DNA from: AWTP1-13 sp963814055
GTDB lineage: Bacteria > Pseudomonadota > Alphaproteobacteria > Rhizobiales > Hyphomicrobiaceae
Assembly (NCBI GenBank): GCA_963814055.1
Contig: CAWFBJ010000024.1
Coordinates: 62,001-126,000 of the forward strand
DNA: 64,000 nucleotides
Direction: 5' to 3'
The position numbers and the translations under genes were made by a program. Numbering within the stretch: position 1 is the stretch's first letter; every line of letters begins with the position of its first letter. Shown here in pieces: positions 44,350-53,503 of this stretch. The notes beneath the pieces are model-generated. The model did no database searches and was not told the DNA's origin. It was given only the letters and a program-made list of their open reading frames with translations.

Positions 44350-45411
44350 ATGGCTGGCACGCTGAAAGAAGAAGCAATCGTTCTCGCGCTCAAGGCCATG
44401 AGCTTGCTGAACGCGGACGACGCACCAAAGATCGAGCCATTGGCGGACCAGGATCAGTGCCAGACCTACAAAGTCTGCGCAGGTGGACGTCCGCTGCTGG
44501 TGCGAGCATCAAACAAGGGGAACTGCGCTGCCCATTTCTACGCAACGACCGCAGCCCGTCACGTGCCGGACTTCAGGCCCAAGGTACTCGGCTATAATGC
44601 CGAGCGCGGTATCCTGGTTGAGGAGTGGCTCGACCCTGGCGAATACAAATCCCTGGCGCAAGAACTGCTGCAGGAACCGGGGAGCTATGGGTGGTCGACA
44701 CCCTTCCGTGAGGGCGAGTTCAGTCAAATCGACTTCGAATCGCTCCTTTACGGCGTGGGGGAAAAAATCGGGAAAATTCACACCGGGACAAAGGGCTTCG
44801 TGCAATCTGGGAGCGACGGCAAGGCGCTGGCAACGCAAGCTGAGCCGCCCGAAACATACCTGCGTGCGGCACCTGCTCATCCCCACCTGGCGAACCGCCT
44901 ACGAGGCATCGCCGAGCAAAGTGCGCGCGTTGAGCCAGTCCTGCTGCATGGGTGTCTGTCGCCGGGCTCGGTTCTGTTCAGTGAAGAGTATGTTGCCATC
45001 ATCAGTCCAGAGCATATCGCGTCAGGAGACCCAGCGCTCGATCTCGCGTACATGATGGCGCATCTCTTTGTCGCTTCGGTCCATCGCGGCAGCAGCATTT
45101 TGGTGACGAGCGCCGGGGCCTTCCATGGGGGCTACGCAAGGGCGATCGAGGGGCTCGACAAGCTATCAATCATGCATCGCGCCGGCCCGCTCTCTGTGGC
45201 CTTCATGCTGGCTTTCCTCGATGATGAGCAGGCAAGCCCTTTTCTCACCCGCGAAGACAAGGAAACTATTCTCGATTTTTCACAATGGTGGCTTGGTCGA
45301 CGAGATTACACTCTGGGCCAGGTTCGATACGCGCTGTGGGACGCCGTAGACGTACCCGGCGCTATCGATTGGCGCGAAAAGTTCGAATCGCTACCCCGTG
45401 CAGACGGATAA
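44350..45411 (+). CDS. APH-fold protein, apparent pseudokinase
   Basis: 353 residues with an aminoglycoside-phosphotransferase/choline-kinase fold: nucleotide-lobe segment YKVCAGGRPLLVRAS, GILVEEWLDPGEY, and the C-lobe GDPALDLAYMMAHLF, residues 226-240. Where active members read HGDxxxxN, this protein has HGCLSPGSV (H200, G201, C202). The later metal-binding Asp is also absent, the site reading ISPEH. Loss of the catalytic Asp, the Asn and the metal-binding Asp argues against phosphotransfer. The remainder of the fold is well kept and no frameshift or stop is present, so it is not simply decaying. Ligand binding without catalysis is inferred. Confidence 0.75.
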   Translation: MAGTLKEEAIVLALKAMSLLNADDAPKIEPLADQDQCQTYKVCAGGRPLLVRASNKGNCAAHFYATTAARHVPDFRPKVLGYNAERGILVEEWLDPGEYKSLAQELLQEPGSYGWSTPFREGEFSQIDFESLLYGVGEKIGKIHTGTKGFVQSGSDGKALATQAEPPETYLRAAPAHPHLANRLRGIAEQSARVEPVLLHGCLSPGSVLFSEEYVAIISPEHIASGDPALDLAYMMAHLFVASVHRGSSILVTSAGAFHGGYARAIEGLDKLSIMHRAGPLSVAFMLAFLDDEQASPFLTREDKETILDFSQWWLGRRDYTLGQVRYALWDAVDVPGAIDWREKFESLPRADG

Positions 45412-45515
45412 GCCAGCCTTGGTGCTTCAACTGCCGTAGTGTGGCGTGCGTTGCGTTAGCGCGTGCGCGACACCACTTCGTATTTGTGTACACGTCCTAG
45501 TGGGCCATGGCCGCC

Positions 45516-47015
45516 CTACTCCTCCCGCAGCACCTCGCGCTTGCGGCGGATCTCGGGCACCAGCAGGGCCGCAAGCAGCAGCGCGGAACAGGCCAGCAGC
45601 ACGGCGCTGATCGGGCGCTCGATGAAGACCATCCAATCACCCGACGCGATCAGCATGGCGCGCCGGAAGTTCTCCTCCAGCATGGGCCCCAGCACAAAGC
45701 CCAGCACGAACGGTGCCGGCTCGACGCCGATCTTGAGGAAGAAGTAGCCGATGAGACCGAAGCCCAGCATCAGCCACAGATCGAAGAAGCTGTTGTTGAT
45801 GCTGTAGGCCCCGATCGAGCAGAACACTACGATGGCAGGGAACAGCAGGTTGTAGGGCACGCGCAATAGCGACACCCAGATGCCGATCAGCGGCAGATTG
45901 ATGATGATCAGCATCAGATTGCCGATCCACATGGAGGCGATCACACCCCAGAACAGGTCGGGCTGCTTGGTCATCACCTGCGGGCCCGGCTGGATGCCCT
46001 GGATCATGAGCGCACCGATCATCAAGGCCATCAAGGGATTGGTCGGCAGGCCGAGCGTGAGCATCGGCACGAAGCTGGTCTGTGCGCCGGCGTTGTTGGC
46101 GGCTTCCGGCGCGGCGACGCCTTCGATGGCGCCCTTGCCGAAACGGGAAGGGTCGGCGGCGATTTTCTTTTCCAGGGCATAAGCCGAGAACGGCGGCAAA
46201 GCCGCACCGCCACCCGGCAGCACACCCAACACACAACCTACCGACGTGCCGCGCACCATCGCCGGAAAGGCCGCGGCGAGATCCGCGCGGGTGGGTATCA
46301 GGTTGGAGATGCGCATGCCGGCCAGCTCGCGGTCCTGCGGCCGCTCGAGATTGCGGATCATCTCGGCGATGCCGAACAGGCCGATGGCGATCGGCACGAA
46401 ACTGATGCCGTCGGTGATGTCGGGGATGCCGAAAGTCATGCGCGGCGCGCCGGAATTCACGTCGATGCCGACCAAACCCACCAGGACGCCGACGACGATC
46501 ATGGCGATGGCCTTGGCCGGCGAGCCGTGCGCGAGCACGACCGCCCCGAGCAACCCGAGAATGACGAGGCTGACGGTCTCGACCGCCGTGAACTTGAGGG
46601 CCAAAGCCGCCAGCGGCAGGCTGAGAACGGCGATCACCAGCGTTGCCACGGTGCCGGCGAAGAACGAGGCGATGGCGGCAATCGCCAGCGCGGAACCCGC
46701 ACGGCCCTGCCGGGCCATCTGGTAGCCGTCGATGCAGGTGACAATCGAGGACGTCTCGCCCGGCACGTTGACCAGGATGGCGGCCGTCGAGCTGCCGTAC
46801 TGGGCCCCATAAAAAATGCCCGCGAGCATGATCATGGCGGACGCCGGCGGCAGGCCGAACGTAAACGGCAGCAGCATCGCCACCGTGGTCAGCGGCGAGA
46901 TACCGGGTAGCACGCCCACCAGCGTGCCGATCATCACGCCGGCAAAGCAGAACAACAGGTTCTGCCAGCTCGCCGCCGTGGCGATACCCAGAGCCAGATT
47001 GTCGAACAGCTCCAC
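45516..47015 (-). CDS. tripartite tricarboxylate transporter, TctA large permease
   Basis: 499 residues, about twelve membrane segments. Family landmarks are MIGTLVGVLPGISPLTTVAMLLPFTFGL at the N-terminus, AGIFYGAQYGSSTAAILVNVPGE, and SPAKAIAMIVVGVLVGLVGID. It forms the translocating channel with TctB. It is the last gene of the tctC-tctB-tctA operon, nine bases after tctB. The transporter family takes citrate, tartrate, sulfolactate and related acids. See the sulfolactate operon about 4 kb away for a likely substrate. Confidence 0.95.
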   Translation of the reverse strand: MELFDNLALGIATAASWQNLLFCFAGVMIGTLVGVLPGISPLTTVAMLLPFTFGLPPASAMIMLAGIFYGAQYGSSTAAILVNVPGETSSIVTCIDGYQMARQGRAGSALAIAAIASFFAGTVATLVIAVLSLPLAALALKFTAVETVSLVILGLLGAVVLAHGSPAKAIAMIVVGVLVGLVGIDVNSGAPRMTFGIPDITDGISFVPIAIGLFGIAEMIRNLERPQDRELAGMRISNLIPTRADLAAAFPAMVRGTSVGCVLGVLPGGGAALPPFSAYALEKKIAADPSRFGKGAIEGVAAPEAANNAGAQTSFVPMLTLGLPTNPLMALMIGALMIQGIQPGPQVMTKQPDLFWGVIASMWIGNLMLIIINLPLIGIWVSLLRVPYNLLFPAIVVFCSIGAYSINNSFFDLWLMLGFGLIGYFFLKIGVEPAPFVLGFVLGPMLEENFRRAMLIASGDWMVFIERPISAVLLACSALLLAALLVPEIRRKREVLREE

Positions 47016-47024
47016 AGCGCTCTC

Positions 47025-47504
47025 TCACCAGGGCCAGAATTGCGGCCACGACTGCGCCCAGAACGGCCAGAGCTTGAACGGCAAGCCCAGGCCTTTCACG
47101 AACAACAGGGCCGAGAAGCCCGCCAGCAGCGGGCCGAACAGCAGGAGCTGGCGCCACCGCACCGGCGCCGAGGCGGTACCGGCGACCAGCACGGTGCCTA
47201 TGCAGGCCGCAACCAGGCCGAGGGTCGAGAACAGCACGGCAAACAGCGCGATCGAAGCTAGGATCACGATCAACGGCCGCCATGCCACCTCGGGAAGCGG
47301 CTCTGGAGCCTTGAGCAGGCTGATTACGCAGAAGGTCGTGCCGAAACCCAGGATGATCCAAGCCAGCGTGCGCGGCACGTAGCCCGGCCCCATGTCGGCC
47401 GCGCTGCCGACGCTGAGCGCGCCGGTGGAGCCGAACGCCACCAGCGCCAGCGCAATCAGGAACAGCCCGAACGCCAGCTCCTTGACATCGACCCGATGCA
47501 GCAC
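47025..47504 (-). CDS. tripartite tricarboxylate transporter, TctB small permease
   Basis: 159 residues with four hydrophobic segments, the normal size and layout for TctB. MGPGYVPRTLAWIILGFG is the family's conserved loop between the first and second helices. It starts seven bases after tctC ends and stops nine bases before tctA, so all three are one operon. It is a structural partner of TctA in the membrane. Confidence 0.9.
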   Translation of the reverse strand: MLHRVDVKELAFGLFLIALALVAFGSTGALSVGSAADMGPGYVPRTLAWIILGFGTTFCVISLLKAPEPLPEVAWRPLIVILASIALFAVLFSTLGLVAACIGTVLVAGTASAPVRWRQLLLFGPLLAGFSALLFVKGLGLPFKLWPFWAQSWPQFWPW

Positions 47505-47511
47505 GCTCGCC

Positions 47512-48492
47512 TCACTGCACCTTGATGCCGGCGTCCTTGATGATGGTCGCGTACGTGGCGGTATTGGTCTCGATCCACTTGGCCAGGGCCGCAGGCGGAC
47601 CGGCCTTCACCTCGCCGCCGAGATCCTGGATGCGCTTGGCGATGTCGGGCATGGCCAGGATCTTGTTGAGCTCGGCGTTGAGACGCTCCTGCACCGGCGC
47701 CGGTGCACCCGCGGTGGTGAGCAACCCCTGCCACGAGCCGACGTCGGTCGGCGTGACGTTGAGTTCCTTGAAGCTCGGCAGCGCCTTGATGCTTTCGACG
47801 CGCTTGTCCCCGGATACGGCCAGACCGTTCAATTGCCCTTGCGCCACGAACGAGGCGGTTGCCGTCGCACCGTTGAGGATGACCTGGCTTTCGCCTGAGA
47901 CCGTGCCTTTGATGGCATCGGCGCCGCCCCTGTAGGGTATGTGCTTGAACTGGACGCCCCATGTCTTCTCGAGCTGCACGGCGGAGATGTGATTGGCAAC
48001 GCCGATACCGGCATTGCCAAACGGCACCTTGCCCGGATTGGCCTTGGCGTGTGCCACCAGTTCGGCCACGGTCTTGACCGGAACGCTCGGGTGCACGGCG
48101 AGCACATAGGGAGCAAAGGAAATCATGCCGACGGGCGCCAGGTCCTTGGTCGGGCTGTAGGTCATGCTGGAGAGCAGGTTCGGCGAGATCGCCAGCGTGC
48201 TGACGTCGATCAGCAGAAGCGTGTGGCCATCCTTGTCGGCATGGGCCACGAAGTCGGCGCCAATATTCCCGCCAGCGCCTGTCTTGTTCTCGACCACCAC
48301 CGGCTGGCCGATGGCATCCTGAAGCTTCGGACTGATCAGCCGCGCGAGAATGTCGCTCGTTCCACCGGGTGCGAACGGCACGATGACCCTGACCGGCTTT
48401 GTGAAATTCTGCGCCGGGGCGGTGGCCGGCATAAGGCCGAGAGCCAGTCCAACGAGACCGGCAAGCCCACTGAGCACGCGACAGTTCTGCAT
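47512..48492 (-). CDS. tripartite tricarboxylate transporter substrate-binding protein (TctC/Bug)
   Basis: 326 residues with a signal peptide (VLSGLAGLVGLALGLMPATAPA). The mature protein starts QNFTKPVRVIVPFAPGGTSDILARL, residues 28-52, the classic Bug ligand-binding motif. VVVENKTGAGGNIGADFVA and WQGLLTTAGAPAPVQERLNAEL are typical too. The start at 48492 has GGGGAGGA about six bases upstream. An inverted repeat lies about 60 bases further upstream (48553-48581) and may be an operator. Bug proteins bind dicarboxylates, sulfolactate and others; the specificity here is not readable from sequence. Confidence 0.93.
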   Translation of the reverse strand: MQNCRVLSGLAGLVGLALGLMPATAPAQNFTKPVRVIVPFAPGGTSDILARLISPKLQDAIGQPVVVENKTGAGGNIGADFVAHADKDGHTLLLIDVSTLAISPNLLSSMTYSPTKDLAPVGMISFAPYVLAVHPSVPVKTVAELVAHAKANPGKVPFGNAGIGVANHISAVQLEKTWGVQFKHIPYRGGADAIKGTVSGESQVILNGATATASFVAQGQLNGLAVSGDKRVESIKALPSFKELNVTPTDVGSWQGLLTTAGAPAPVQERLNAELNKILAMPDIAKRIQDLGGEVKAGPPAALAKWIETNTATYATIIKDAGIKVQ

Positions 48493-48552
48493 GTTTTCCT
48501 CCCCATTTCCCTTCGCACGCATGAACCGCGCGTGCATTTTTATTGATTGCAG

Positions 48553-48581
48553 GCAAGTTGTACGATGACCCGACAACTTGC
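48553..48581. promoter_or_regulatory. inverted repeat upstream of tctC
   Basis: GCAAGTTGT at 48553-48561 is perfectly repeated in reverse as ACAACTTGC at 48573-48581 with 11 bases between. It lies about 60 bases upstream of the tctC start codon, in the promoter region. A dimeric regulator site is the likely explanation. The TTTT after the right arm also allows a weak plus-strand terminator, but no plus-strand gene ends here. Confidence 0.45.
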
Positions 48582-48592
48582 AGTTTTAATCA

Positions 48593-48968
48593 CAGTATTA
48601 CCCCCTGACAAGCGCGCCGTGTTGTGACGCAGCGGCAGCAACATCGGCTCTGCGAGAAGCTGGACGACGCAGACTGAAATGGGGCAGCTGTTGCGGACGG
48701 CGCGGTTGGGAGTGGGCCGGTCCTGTTATGTGCCCATGCACGCCGGCTCGCGAGATGATCGCGATCGCCATCTTGCTCGCTGCCCCGCTCGCTACCGCGG
48801 AGGTGTTCTCTGCACGATAGCTAACCGTGGCTCCGTGAGCACGCCGCAACGCGCGCTGAAACTCTTCCCGCGAAGCGATAGATCTGTGCACCCCCAAATC
48901 AGCTAGAGGTTGTGCGCGCGACGCGAGAATCGCACGTTGCGCGCACAATCCTTATTTGGAGGCGGACG
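48593..48968. other. 376-base gap before the autotransporter gene
   Basis: No convincing full gene is present. One short plus-strand frame, 48755-48820, encodes 21 residues that look like a bare signal peptide (MIAIAILLAAPLATAEVFSA) and then stops. It may be a remnant of a lost secreted-protein gene. The rest should hold the autotransporter promoter. Confidence 0.35.
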
Positions 48969-51470
48969 ATGGCTCGTGGCGCTCTTACCCGCAATCCATC
49001 GCTCTGCCGGGTGTGCGCAGTCCTGGGCATCTTCACCGCGGTTAGTTGCATCGACTTCGCGCCTGCCCACGCCGGTTGCACGTCCGTGCTCATTCCCGGC
49101 GGGCTGCAGGTCGATTGTTCTGCTGCGACGGCGCCTGATCCGTCAGTCTCACCTGCGATCCCGAGCGGCGACAACTTCGTGCAGATCTTCAGCGGCACGT
49201 ACAACGGCAACTTCACCATCGCCGGCGGCAATAACTCAATCGTTGTGACCGGAGGTCAGCTCAACGGCAATTTCGTCACCGGGACGGGTGCCGATCAGTT
49301 CACGATGCAGACCGGAAACATTACCGGCAATATCGATCAAGGTGACGGAGCGGATACCTTCACCATGAGCGGAGGGATGGTCGGCTCGCTACAGCAGGGC
49401 GGCGGTCTCGATACGTTTCTCATGACCGGCGGTACCATCCTCGGCGCCTTCACGGAAGGCGACTTCGTCACGATTACCGGCGGTACCATCGGTTCGGTGG
49501 ACATGACCATCGCCAACAACGTCTTCGTCATGTCCGGCGGTGTGATTCTGGGAAACGTCGTCGCCGGCTTTCAGAACGACACATTCACCCTTCTGGGCGG
49601 TGTCATCGGTGGCAATGTCAATCTCGGCAACGGCACCAACATCTTGACCGTCAGCGGCGGCCAGATCGGCAACGGCATCACCACCGGTACCGGCACCGAC
49701 ACGCTGACGTGGAACGGCGGCACGATTGCGGGCACGATCAATCTCGGCAACGGCAACGATCAGGCGACGCTCGCCAATCTCACTGCCACCAACTTGGCAG
49801 GCACGACGGTGGTCAACGGGGGGCTCGGCACCGATAGCCTCACCTTCAGCAACTCCGTCATCAGCGGCGTCGGCCTCTTCCAGAACTGGGAGACCATCGA
49901 ACTCACCAACGGCACGCAATGGACCCTCGACGGCAACCTGGCCTTGGGCGATGCCGGAACGCTCACCGGCACGCTGTCTATCGACAGCACAAGCGTGCTG
50001 CGCAGCGGCGGCCTCAATGCATCGATCCTGGCCTTTACGCCCGGGCAAATGGTTACGGTCACAAATGCCGGCACGATCGATCTCACCAACGGCAGCTCCA
50101 GCGTCACGGACACGCTGACGGTCGTCGGCAACTACGTCGGTGGCGGCGGCTTTGTGAACCTCAATACGGTTCTGGGCACCGACGGCTCACCATCCGACAG
50201 GCTCATCATTGATGGCGGGACCGCAACAGGATCGAGCCTGCTGCGCATCCTGAATGCCGGCGGGAGCGGCGCACAGACCGTCGGCAACGGCATTCTCGTC
50301 GTCGATACCACCAACGGCGGCACGACATTGCCATCAGCCTTTGCGCTGGCTGTACCGGTGGCTGCAGGACCCTATGCCTACACGCTGCACCGGAGCAGCG
50401 TCGACGCCAGCAATATCGAAGCCTGGTACCTGCGCTCGACGGTCGACTGCACGCTCGATCCCGGCAGCCCTGCCTGCGTGGCGGCCGCATCGCCGGCGGC
50501 GACAGCGCCAAACTACCGTCCCGAGACCTCGCTTTACGCGGCCCTGCCGGCCCTGACACTGCTCTACGGTCGCACCTTGCTCGATACGCTGCACGAGCGC
50601 ACGGGCGTGGAAACCTCCAACAACACCGGGCAATGGGGCCGCGTCACTGTTCTGCACGGCAATCGCGACGGAGACCCCCTGGGCGTCTTCGGCAGTGGGC
50701 CCAAGTACGCTTACGACTTCGCCGCCTTCCAGGCTGGCCAGGACCTCTACCGCACCAGGGGCTCCGGTGGAGCGCGCACGCGCGCCGGCGCCTACGTGGC
50801 GCTCGGCAGCGGGCGGGGCGATGTCACCCACTTCGACGCCACGAGGGCCGGGCACAACAGCATGACCGCCGTGAGCGCGGGCGCCTACTGGACGCAATTC
50901 GGCCCGACAGGCTGGTATCTCGACGGGGTGTTGCAGGGAACGTGGTACGACGTGAAAGGAGCCTCGACATACCTGTCGGCGCTCGAGACCGAAGGCGTGG
51001 GGCTGGCCGCGTCACTCGAAGGCGGACTTCCTTTTCGCATCGGCGGCGGATGGGTCGTAGAGCCGCAAGTGCAAGCCGTCTTCCAGAATGTCGACCTGCA
51101 CGACGGCAACGACGGCGCGGCCCTCATTCAATTCCGCGACGTGCAATCGCTCGCCGGCCGCATCGGCGTTCGGGTTGCGCACACGTGGTCACTGGCGGGC
51201 TCTGCTGCCGACGCCGGACAGGTTACAGTGTGGTTGCGGCCCAACCTCTGGCATGAATTCCTCGGCGATCCCGTCACCTCGTTCTCATCCGCAACAGGGC
51301 CAATTCCCTTCCGCGCCGATTTCGGAGGAGGCTGGGCCGAACTGAATGGGGGCATAACAGCGCAACTCACGCGCGATATTTCCCTCTATGCGAACGCCAG
51401 CTATCAGCGCGGACTCGACGGCGACAGCACCGCCTACGACGGCAAACTCGGCTTCCGGATCGCGTGGTAG
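48969..51470 (+). CDS. autotransporter (type Va) outer-membrane protein
   Basis: 833 residues. The ATG at 48969 has a GGAGG ribosome site. A signal peptide extends to about AHAGCTS. The passenger, roughly residues 60-540, is made of imperfect short repeats such as GADQFTMQTGNITGNI, GADTFTMSGGMVGSL and GLDTFLMTGGTILG, the pattern of a beta-helix. The last 280 residues form the autotransporter barrel (YDFAAFQAGQDLYR, NSMTAVSAGAYWTQFG), ending GKLGFRIAW, with a terminal aromatic as BAM substrates require. There is no visible catalytic motif in the passenger. It could act in adhesion or surface-layer function. The next gene is PL14-like. Confidence 0.9.
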   Translation: MARGALTRNPSLCRVCAVLGIFTAVSCIDFAPAHAGCTSVLIPGGLQVDCSAATAPDPSVSPAIPSGDNFVQIFSGTYNGNFTIAGGNNSIVVTGGQLNGNFVTGTGADQFTMQTGNITGNIDQGDGADTFTMSGGMVGSLQQGGGLDTFLMTGGTILGAFTEGDFVTITGGTIGSVDMTIANNVFVMSGGVILGNVVAGFQNDTFTLLGGVIGGNVNLGNGTNILTVSGGQIGNGITTGTGTDTLTWNGGTIAGTINLGNGNDQATLANLTATNLAGTTVVNGGLGTDSLTFSNSVISGVGLFQNWETIELTNGTQWTLDGNLALGDAGTLTGTLSIDSTSVLRSGGLNASILAFTPGQMVTVTNAGTIDLTNGSSSVTDTLTVVGNYVGGGGFVNLNTVLGTDGSPSDRLIIDGGTATGSSLLRILNAGGSGAQTVGNGILVVDTTNGGTTLPSAFALAVPVAAGPYAYTLHRSSVDASNIEAWYLRSTVDCTLDPGSPACVAAASPAATAPNYRPETSLYAALPALTLLYGRTLLDTLHERTGVETSNNTGQWGRVTVLHGNRDGDPLGVFGSGPKYAYDFAAFQAGQDLYRTRGSGGARTRAGAYVALGSGRGDVTHFDATRAGHNSMTAVSAGAYWTQFGPTGWYLDGVLQGTWYDVKGASTYLSALETEGVGLAASLEGGLPFRIGGGWVVEPQVQAVFQNVDLHDGNDGAALIQFRDVQSLAGRIGVRVAHTWSLAGSAADAGQVTVWLRPNLWHEFLGDPVTSFSSATGPIPFRADFGGGWAELNGGITAQLTRDISLYANASYQRGLDGDSTAYDGKLGFRIAW

Positions 51471-51600
51471 GTTCTTGCCCATTCCGGGGCCGCTCGGCAG
51501 ATCGGGGCTGCTACGCCTGCCAAGCTGTCGGTCGGCTACGTTTAACAATTCTTTAGGCTGTTCTGCCAAGGTGCACATCCCAGCGCCAGGGGAGAGTTGT

Positions 51601-52455
51601 ATGCGTCTGCCCGCAACAAAATTCATTGTCTTCAACGCCGCCGCCGGTCTGGTCGGGGTAGCAGCGCTGGTCACAGCCGTAAAGACTGCGCTGTTGCCCG
51701 CCTCCATAGCGTCTTGCACCGAGCGCTACCACAGCATGACTGGGTTCGCACTGGAGCGCGCCGGCGCGGCACTGACAGCCGCTGACCTGCAGGCGAGCCT
51801 GGGCGGCAAGGATGTCGGTGTGATCGACAACATTACAATCGGCTCCGTGAAGGATGCGCCTGCACCGCTCGCCATATCAGTGGCTTTAGTGAAGGCGGCC
51901 GGCTCTGCGCAGGGCGCCGCAGAATCCAAAGGCGGCGCGACGTTCCCGTGGGAACCGCGCGTGCTGCAGGGTAAAACCAGTGCATGCCTCAGCTATCAGG
52001 TGCTTCTCCCTGCCAGCTTCGATTTTCATCGCGGCGGCGCGCTACCGGGCATCGGCGGTGCGGACGCAGGCGAGCAGGGTGACAAATTCCTCGCGCGGCT
52101 CGCATGGCGCCCCAAGGCCACCGGCGGGGCAACCGTTCGCGTTACGGAGAATGGTACTTCGAGCGCGCTCCCGGCCGAACGCGAAGGCTTCGAGTTTCCG
52201 CGTGGAAAGTGGGTGAAGCTCGAGCAGGAAGTTGTGCTCAACACACCCAAGAAGAGCGACGGGGTTCTGCGCGTGTGGGTCGACGGCACGCTCGCGATCG
52301 ACCGCGCCGACATGACCTATCGGGCCAAGCCCGATGTGACGATCTCCGGCGTGTCGGTCGATGTTTTCTACGGCTCCAGTCCGGACGATGTCCAGGCGGC
52401 CTCGCCCAAGGATGCCAAAGTCTGGCTCACCCCCTTCGAGGTCCGCTGGCAATAG
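51601..52455 (+). CDS. secreted polysaccharide-lyase-14-like protein
   Basis: 284 residues. The start at 51601 follows a GGGGAGAG ribosome site. An N-terminal hydrophobic segment (residues 8-31) is a signal or anchor. The mature part is a predicted beta-jelly roll with FDFHRGGALPGIGG, which resembles the substrate-groove motif of alginate-lyase family PL14, followed by WVKLEQEVVLNTPKKSDG and LRVWVDGTLAIDR, typical of laminin-like sandwich folds. It may bind or cut an acidic polysaccharide. It follows the autotransporter gene on the same strand by 130 bases. Catalytic residues cannot be assigned, so activity is uncertain. Confidence 0.6.
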   Translation: MRLPATKFIVFNAAAGLVGVAALVTAVKTALLPASIASCTERYHSMTGFALERAGAALTAADLQASLGGKDVGVIDNITIGSVKDAPAPLAISVALVKAAGSAQGAAESKGGATFPWEPRVLQGKTSACLSYQVLLPASFDFHRGGALPGIGGADAGEQGDKFLARLAWRPKATGGATVRVTENGTSSALPAEREGFEFPRGKWVKLEQEVVLNTPKKSDGVLRVWVDGTLAIDRADMTYRAKPDVTISGVSVDVFYGSSPDDVQAASPKDAKVWLTPFEVRWQ

Positions 52456-52492
52456 GGCGACAATGGTGTCAGGGCACTGCGGCCCGACACAA

Positions 52493-53503
52493 TCAAGCAC
52501 CCGCGAGCGCCCGCACTTCAGCCAGCAGCTTGCTGTCTACCGTCACGCCTTCGCGCGCCGCCTTCTCCCGCAACGCGATGCACCGTGACCCCGGCAATCG
52601 TGCATCACCGTCGCCCTCGATCATGCCGGCCAGGGCCGCCATGCGATCGGCAAACACGTCCGCGCCGCCGAACGCGCCCGGATCGATGACGATAAGGAAC
52701 TGCCCGACGCCCGGCGGTGGACCGTCCGCATCGAAGAACGAACTTGCCTCGAAACCGAACCTGGCGCCCGTCAACGCCACTGCCAGCACCTCCACCATAA
52801 GTGCCAGCGCCGCACCTTTGGCGCCGCCGATCGGCTGCAGTGCGCCTTTCAGCGCGGCAGCCGCGTCTGTCGTCGGCTGACCGTTCTCGTCGACCGCCCA
52901 GCCCTCAGGAATGGCCTCGCCCTTCTGCGCGGCGGTCAAAATCTTGCCCCGCGCCACTTGGCTCAGGGCCATGTCCACCACGATCGGCGAATGACCGCGA
53001 TGCGGCGCCGCGAAAGCGATCGGACTTGTGCCAAAGAGCGGCTGCGTGCCACCCCACGGCGCCATCGCCTTGGGCGTATTGCCGAACGCCAGCGCCACCA
53101 GGCCAGCCTCGGCCAGCCGCTCCACGTGGCGCCCGGCGACACCGAAATGATGGGAGCGGGTGAAGCCAGCGGCCGCAATGCCACCCAGCCGAGCCATTTC
53201 GGGCAAGCGCGCGATGGCGAGATCGAACGCCGGAAATGCAAAACCGTGCCTGGCATCGACCATCAAGCTGCCCGACCGGATCTGCTGACCTTGCGGTGTC
53301 GCACGGCCATCGACCTTGCCGGATCTGGCTTGCGCCCCGTAGCTCGGCACGCGCGAGAGGCCGTGTCCCTTCTGCCCGTCGATCTCCGCTTGCGCTAGAG
53401 CCCGCGCCACAGACTGTGCGTTGGCCGCGCTCGTGTTGCACGCAATCATCGCCGCCGCTATCAGGGCCTCCAGGTCGGTCGGACTTATGGGTGTGCCGCT
53501 CAT
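52493..53503 (-). CDS. comC: (R)-sulfolactate dehydrogenase, LDH2 family
   Basis: 336 residues, Ldh2/malate-dehydrogenase-like NAD(P) family. It has the active-site histidine in FTRSHHFGVAGRHVERL and the nucleotide-region GNTPKAMAPWGGTQPLFGTSPIAFAAPHR segment typical of the fold. In the SlcC-ComC route the enzyme reduces sulfopyruvate to (R)-sulfolactate. That assignment comes from its place: it overlaps slcC by four bases and shares an operon with suyAB. By sequence alone it could be another 2-oxo-acid reductase of the family. It is the last gene of the operon. Confidence 0.8.
   Translation of the reverse strand: MSGTPISPTDLEALIAAAMIACNTSAANAQSVARALAQAEIDGQKGHGLSRVPSYGAQARSGKVDGRATPQGQQIRSGSLMVDARHGFAFPAFDLAIARLPEMARLGGIAAAGFTRSHHFGVAGRHVERLAEAGLVALAFGNTPKAMAPWGGTQPLFGTSPIAFAAPHRGHSPIVVDMALSQVARGKILTAAQKGEAIPEGWAVDENGQPTTDAAAALKGALQPIGGAKGAALALMVEVLAVALTGARFGFEASSFFDADGPPPGVGQFLIVIDPGAFGGADVFADRMAALAGMIEGDGDARLPGSRCIALREKAAREGVTVDSKLLAEVRALAGA

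Noticed and set aside
49200..49800. Possible tandem DNA repeats or a CRISPR-like array
   Set aside because: The periodicity is at protein level (beta-helix units of the autotransporter passenger); the DNA units vary and no identical repeat-spacer pattern is present.
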